Origin: Gemmatimonadota bacterium
GTDB lineage: Bacteria; ARS69
Length of the DNA: 46,355 nt
NCBI GenBank assembly: GCA_030747075.1
Contig: JASLLL010000022.1
Coordinates: forward strand, 1-46,355
Reading direction: 5' to 3'
Positions within the stretch are counted from its first letter, which is position 1, and every line of letters begins with the position of its first letter. Shown here piece by piece: positions 43,108-46,355 of the stretch. The notes beneath the pieces were generated by a model. It was not told the DNA's origin and did no database searches. It saw nothing but the letters and a program-made list of their open reading frames with translations. The position numbers were made by a program, and so were the translations under genes.

Positions 43108-43268
43108 GCGAAGGAACTCCATCGTGTCGGATTCAGGGAGGGGGCGGCCCCTCTTGTGCGAACAGTTCACCGATGGTCTTCGTCGGACGGTCCCGCGTCA
43201 AGCATCCTCCACTGGACGGACCGGCAAACTTCCCGCAGGGTACGCATTTTCCGAGAGGGAGGAGAGTC

Positions 43269-44018
43269 GTGATCCGGACTTGTGCGCTTGCCGTGACGCT
43301 GTGCGGTCTTGTCGTGCTTCCCGTTCGCGCGGAGATCCTCGACACCGTGAGCGGTGGAGCACCGGTGGACTCCGGATACGCTGCGCAAGTGGAAGGTCGA
43401 CTCGGAGCCACCGGAGGGAACAGCGATCTGACGGATCTGTCGCTCTCCGGGACCGTGACCTGGCGCGAAGGACGGGATGCGGTTCGCATGATGGCCGCGG
43501 CGGATTTCGCGGTGTCTGGTGGCGAGACGGTTCGGAACGCGTCCATGGGACATCTTCGCCACAATCGCGATTTTGCGGATCGGTTCGCCTCCGTGCTGTT
43601 CGCACAGATTCAGCGCGACCCCATGCAGAGTCTCACGGTGCGCTTCCTGCTGGGGGCGGGGGTGCGATTCGATGTCCTCCGCGAGGACAGGCGAACGCTT
43701 TCGGTGGGTCTCACACCGATGCTGGAAACGGATCGCATTGAAGACGGCGGGCAGGACACGATCGTGCGCGTGTCTTCATTCTGCCGGGCGGAAGTTCCGC
43801 TGGGCGAGCGTGCCACTCTCGACGGCACCGTCTTTCTCCAGCCGGGCGCTGCAGACCCCGGAGATGCGCGGGGGATGCTGTCCGCGTCCGTTCGATCTCC
43901 CCTGTCGGAGCGGCTTTCGCTGGTGTTGCGTCTGAAGATGGCCTGGGATTCGGAGCCACCGCCGGATGTGGAAAGCACCGACTGGAATCTCCGCGCGGGC
44001 TTCGCCTTCCGTATGTGA
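43269..44018 (+). CDS. DUF481-like outer-membrane barrel protein
   Basis: 249 residues from GTG 43269, with GGGAGGAGAG directly upstream. The signal peptide is IRTCALAVTLCGLVVLPVRA. The mature chain has the DUF481 (YdiY-like) pattern: SGYAAQVEGRLGATGGNSDLTDLSLSGTV at the start (the family's 'N.G.GN...'), a run of two-residue-spaced hydrophobic strands with polar alternation, and a final strand WNLRAGFAFRM ending in an aromatic-hydrophobic tip. A small outer-membrane beta-barrel is likely. Function unknown. It is divergent from the peptidoglycan-binding gene; the 161-base gap (43108-43268) should hold both promoters, but I see no clean boxes. Confidence 0.72.
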   Translation: MIRTCALAVTLCGLVVLPVRAEILDTVSGGAPVDSGYAAQVEGRLGATGGNSDLTDLSLSGTVTWREGRDAVRMMAAADFAVSGGETVRNASMGHLRHNRDFADRFASVLFAQIQRDPMQSLTVRFLLGAGVRFDVLREDRRTLSVGLTPMLETDRIEDGGQDTIVRVSSFCRAEVPLGERATLDGTVFLQPGAADPGDARGMLSASVRSPLSERLSLVLRLKMAWDSEPPPDVESTDWNLRAGFAFRM

Positions 44019-44108
44019 CGCTGGTCTTCCGCGTCGGTGGCGGGTATATGAGAGACTCCCCGGGAGCGAACCCTCCCTCCACCATCCTTCCCGAACGAGA
44101 GCGGCAAT

Positions 44109-45248
44109 GTGGGGCGGCCCAAGTGGTTAGCGATAGCACTTCTAGCGAGTTCGAGCATTCTCACTTCCGTTGTCGCGGAGTCCGGGCCCACCCCGACCGG
44201 CACCGGCACGATGCGCATTCACGCGACTCGGTACGGCGTGGGGTGGCGTCTGGCCGGACGCGCGGGCGGGGGGCGCTTCGAGGTGGGCACCTCCGCGGCA
44301 AGCGGGCGTCGGCTGCACGCGGGGTTCAAACTGGCGACGCGTCGAGGGGCGTGGTCGGTGGGTGCGCTGTCGGTCACGAATCTCACCTCGGGCCGGGGCT
44401 GGGGTTCGCCGCTCAGTCGTCGGGGGGCGGCGCGGGCGGCGCGGATTTCCTCTGCCGGAACGGTGCGCGGTGCGGCGGGGAGCGTCCTCCTGGGGCGCGT
44501 GCAATGCGAGGCCCACGCGGGGCGTGACACGGACGACGAGTCGCGTCTGGCGCTTCGCCTCTCGTTCCGGGGCGCGGAGATGGCCGTATCGAGCCGGGGA
44601 GACTCCGCGCAGGCCATGGGGGCGTGGGCCGCACACGGACGGATGCCGGTGCGGATGGAACTGATCGGCGGTCCCCACCGGGCGCGAGCGCGGCTTGCCG
44701 TGGGCGGCGGACGCTGTGTGTGGGGTGTGACGGCAAAGTGGGATTCGGACGGAGCGGCGCCGGGTCTGGATGCCGCGGCGGGACTTCGTGGCGCCAGCGG
44801 GATGGGAGAGTCCACCTGGAGAGCGGAGGCGGGCTGGAACGCGGACGCGGGAACCCGCGCCCGGTGGGTCGTTCGACGGGAGTTCCGCGACGCCGCCGTG
44901 ACCGCCGTGGCATGGCGGGGGCAAGGGACGGGCGAACCCGGTCGCGCCGGCTGGCGTGCATCCTTCGCGGGAGCATCGGCGGGCGGAGCGCGCGGCGTGT
45001 TGCGCGTCGAGTCCCGATCCGGTGGGCGCAGTGCCGGACTGGGAGCGGTGGCGGGCGTGTCGCGACGCGGACGCCGCGTCGGCATGGGGTTTGAGGGGGG
45101 GCGAAGCACGACGGGAGCGCCGCTTCTCACGGTCTGGTCTTTGTACACGACACGGCCCGGGAGGCGGGTCACAGTGCGCTTCGTGCGTTCCGAAAGAGGG
45201 GACCGGTTCTCTCTTGAACTGGGCGGAAGGGTCCCTTTGGCGAATTGA
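44109..45248 (+). CDS. Secreted Gly/Ala/Arg-rich protein of unknown function, probable barrel
   Basis: 379 residues from GTG 44109 with GAGAG upstream. The signal peptide (MGRPKWLAIALLASSSILTSVVA) ends VVA-E. I recognise no domain. The mature chain is extraordinarily rich in Gly, Ala and Arg and alternates polar and small residues (GVGWRLAGRAGGGRFEVGT, RLALRLSFRGAEMAVSS, WRAEAGWNADAGTRARWVV), and it ends RFSLELGGRVPLAN. That regular alternation over about 350 residues is what a beta-barrel would give. It follows the DUF481-like gene by 90 bases and precedes the hydrolase, perhaps in one transcript. Codon use is more GC-rich than its neighbours. Confidence 0.6.
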   Translation: MGRPKWLAIALLASSSILTSVVAESGPTPTGTGTMRIHATRYGVGWRLAGRAGGGRFEVGTSAASGRRLHAGFKLATRRGAWSVGALSVTNLTSGRGWGSPLSRRGAARAARISSAGTVRGAAGSVLLGRVQCEAHAGRDTDDESRLALRLSFRGAEMAVSSRGDSAQAMGAWAAHGRMPVRMELIGGPHRARARLAVGGGRCVWGVTAKWDSDGAAPGLDAAAGLRGASGMGESTWRAEAGWNADAGTRARWVVRREFRDAAVTAVAWRGQGTGEPGRAGWRASFAGASAGGARGVLRVESRSGGRSAGLGAVAGVSRRGRRVGMGFEGGRSTTGAPLLTVWSLYTTRPGRRVTVRFVRSERGDRFSLELGGRVPLAN

Positions 45249-45299
45249 CGCGTCTCGCCTCAAGGGGCGACAATGAGCGTTTTCCGGGAGGGGGGAACC

Positions 45300-46166
45300 A
45301 TGGCGCGTGAAGTCAGGGTGGGTCTCATCCAGGCGAGTACTCCGGTCAGTACGGGGTCGCTGGAGGGAATCCGCGATGCGATGTTCGAGAAGCACCTGCC
45401 CGTGATCGACGAGGCGGGGAAGCAGGGAGTGCAGATGCTCTGCCTGCAGGAGATCTTCAACGGGCCGTATTTCCCCGCGGAAGAAGACGCGAAATGGTAC
45501 GCCATGGCGGAGCCCGTGCCGGGACCCACCGTCGATCGAATGCGGGAGTATGCGGTGAAGCACAAGATGGTGATCGTGGTTCCCGTCTACGAGGAGGAGA
45601 TGCCGGGCGTCTACTACAACACGGCGGCGGTTCTGGATGCGGACGGCACCTACCTGGGGAAGTACCGCAAGAACCACATTCCGCAGCTTCCGAACTTCCG
45701 GGAGAAGTTCTACTTCAAGCCGGGGAACCTGGGCTATCCGGTGTTCGACACGGCTTACGGTCGTGTGGGCGTTTACATCTGCTACGACCGGCACTTTCCC
45801 GAAGGCGCACGGCTCCTGGGGCTGAACGGCGCGGAGATTGTGTTCAACCCGTCCGCGACCATCGCCGGGCTGTCCAAGTATCTGTGGGAACTGGAACAAC
45901 CGGCCCACGCCGTCGCCAACGGGTACTGGATCTGCGCCATCAATCGCGTCGGAGAGGAAGAACCCTGGAAGACCGGACACTTCTACGGATCCAGCTACAT
46001 CTGCGATCCTCGCGGCCGACTGGTGGCGCAGGCGAGCGAGACGGAGGACGAACTTCTCGTGGCGGATGTGGATCTCGACCTGAACCGGGAGGTTCGGGAT
46101 GTGTGGCAGTTCTACCGGGACCGCCGCCCGGATTCGTACGACGACCTCGTGGAGCAGGGGCCCTGA
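45300..46166 (+). CDS. Carbon-nitrogen hydrolase (nitrilase superfamily amidase)
   Basis: 288 residues from ATG 45300, with a strong GGGAGGGGGG site; ATG 45273 is less likely. The Glu-Lys-Cys catalytic triad is visible: Glu in LCLQEIFNGPYF (about 51), Lys in YRKNHIP (about 121) and Cys in ICYDRHFPE (about 154). The sequence 'QLPNFREKFYFKPGNLGYPVFDT' and 'GRVGVYICYDRHFPEGAR' match the N-carbamoylputrescine amidase/beta-ureidopropionase branch, so N-carbamoyl amide hydrolysis in polyamine or pyrimidine breakdown is the likely reaction. It is cytoplasmic. The sulfatase-like gene starts four bases after its stop, so they are likely in one operon. Confidence 0.93.
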   Translation: MAREVRVGLIQASTPVSTGSLEGIRDAMFEKHLPVIDEAGKQGVQMLCLQEIFNGPYFPAEEDAKWYAMAEPVPGPTVDRMREYAVKHKMVIVVPVYEEEMPGVYYNTAAVLDADGTYLGKYRKNHIPQLPNFREKFYFKPGNLGYPVFDTAYGRVGVYICYDRHFPEGARLLGLNGAEIVFNPSATIAGLSKYLWELEQPAHAVANGYWICAINRVGEEEPWKTGHFYGSSYICDPRGRLVAQASETEDELLVADVDLDLNREVRDVWQFYRDRRPDSYDDLVEQGP

Positions 46167-46170
46167 TCGC

Positions 46171-46355
46171 GTGGACCTTGTGAAGCGGACTGGATGGGTT
46201 CTCGCGTCGCTGATTCTCGCTGTGGCGCTCCCTGTCGGTTGCGGGGGAGACTCGCCGGTGGTGGAATCCGTGGTTCTGATCACGGTGGACACCTGGCGGG
46301 CCGACTGTTTCGGCGCGGGTGGGCATCCGGATGTTCGCACGCCGAGAATCGATCG
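46171..46355 (+). CDS. Sulfatase-family lipoprotein, 3' truncated by window end
   Basis: Only the first 61 codons are visible, from GTG 46171 (GTG 46180 is an alternative). A signal peptide ends in VALPVGC, giving a lipidated Cys at 24. The mature part starts the alkaline-phosphatase-superfamily hydrolase fold: VVLITVDTWRADCFGAGGHPDVRTPRID, with the metal-binding Asp in TVDTWRAD. The nucleophile region lies outside the window, so sulfatase versus phosphohydrolase cannot be told. It starts four bases after the amidase stop. Confidence 0.75.
   Translation, partial: MDLVKRTGWVLASLILAVALPVGCGGDSPVVESVVLITVDTWRADCFGAGGHPDVRTPRID

Noticed and set aside
44142-46340. Large minus-strand open frame opposite the orphan protein and amidase
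   Set aside because: It spans two plus-strand genes including one with an intact catalytic triad, and it is Arg/Pro/His-rich without a domain.

Overview
The window is about 46 kb of GC-rich bacterial chromosome with dense coding, many GTG and TTG starts, and frequent 4-base stop/start overlaps (ATGA, GTGA, TTGA). Outer-membrane barrels, a TonB receptor, lipoproteins and type IV prepilin genes indicate a diderm. Two secreted proteins end in a FlgD-like Ig/sorting tail (a 'GVYF' strand closing on a basic C-terminus), a style common in Candidatus Eisenbacteria and related FCB-fringe lineages. That placement is inference; no rRNA or tRNA gene is visible to settle it.

Layout. 1-5.4 kb: the end of an unrecognised protein, a PilX-like prepilin, a PAS histidine kinase and an NtrC-type sigma-54 activator, then a degenerate receiver gene preceded by a strong sigma-54 promoter match. 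5.4-6.6 kb: a 58-residue lysine-rich histone-H1-like protein made of perfect octapeptide repeats, a terminator, a gene-free stretch with pairing potential, and a zinc-ribbon protein. 6.6-10.3 kb: rhomboid protease, lipoprotein, sigma-70-family factor, Fur-family regulator and metallo-beta-lactamase-fold hydrolase. 10.3-13.7 kb: a membrane glycosyltransferase and an outer-membrane barrel.

13.7-20.1 kb (minus) is a four-gene operon behind a clear cobalamin riboswitch: a BtuB-like TonB receptor with three beta-propeller-type surface proteins, two of them paralogues of each other. It looks like a corrinoid-capture system analogous to Bacteroidetes BtuB/BtuG. Divergent from it, 20.3-21.7 kb, is a tetraheme cytochrome fused to a degenerate metallophosphoesterase-like domain. 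Its reading frame is interrupted by one in-frame TGA exactly where the family's 'PCGC' motif has its second cysteine. A well-placed bacterial SECIS-like hairpin follows, so this is a strong candidate for an undescribed selenoprotein (a seleno-cytochrome).

21.7-25.2 kb: a membrane sulfatase/alkaline-phosphatase-superfamily enzyme with Thr at the nucleophile position, and a beta-helix surface protein. 25.5-33.0 kb: a surface-glycan amino-sugar locus (oxidoreductase, left-handed beta-helix acyltransferase, N-formyltransferase-like protein, FemAB-like protein, carbamoyltransferase, DegT aminotransferase, sugar epimerase/dehydratase). 33.2-35.4 kb: a membrane/spermidine-synthase-like/TPR fusion. 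35.4-43.1 kb (minus): an AddAB-type helicase-nuclease pair behind a secreted peptidoglycan-binding protein. 43.3-46.4 kb: two envelope proteins, a carbon-nitrogen hydrolase and the start of a sulfatase-family lipoprotein cut by the window end.
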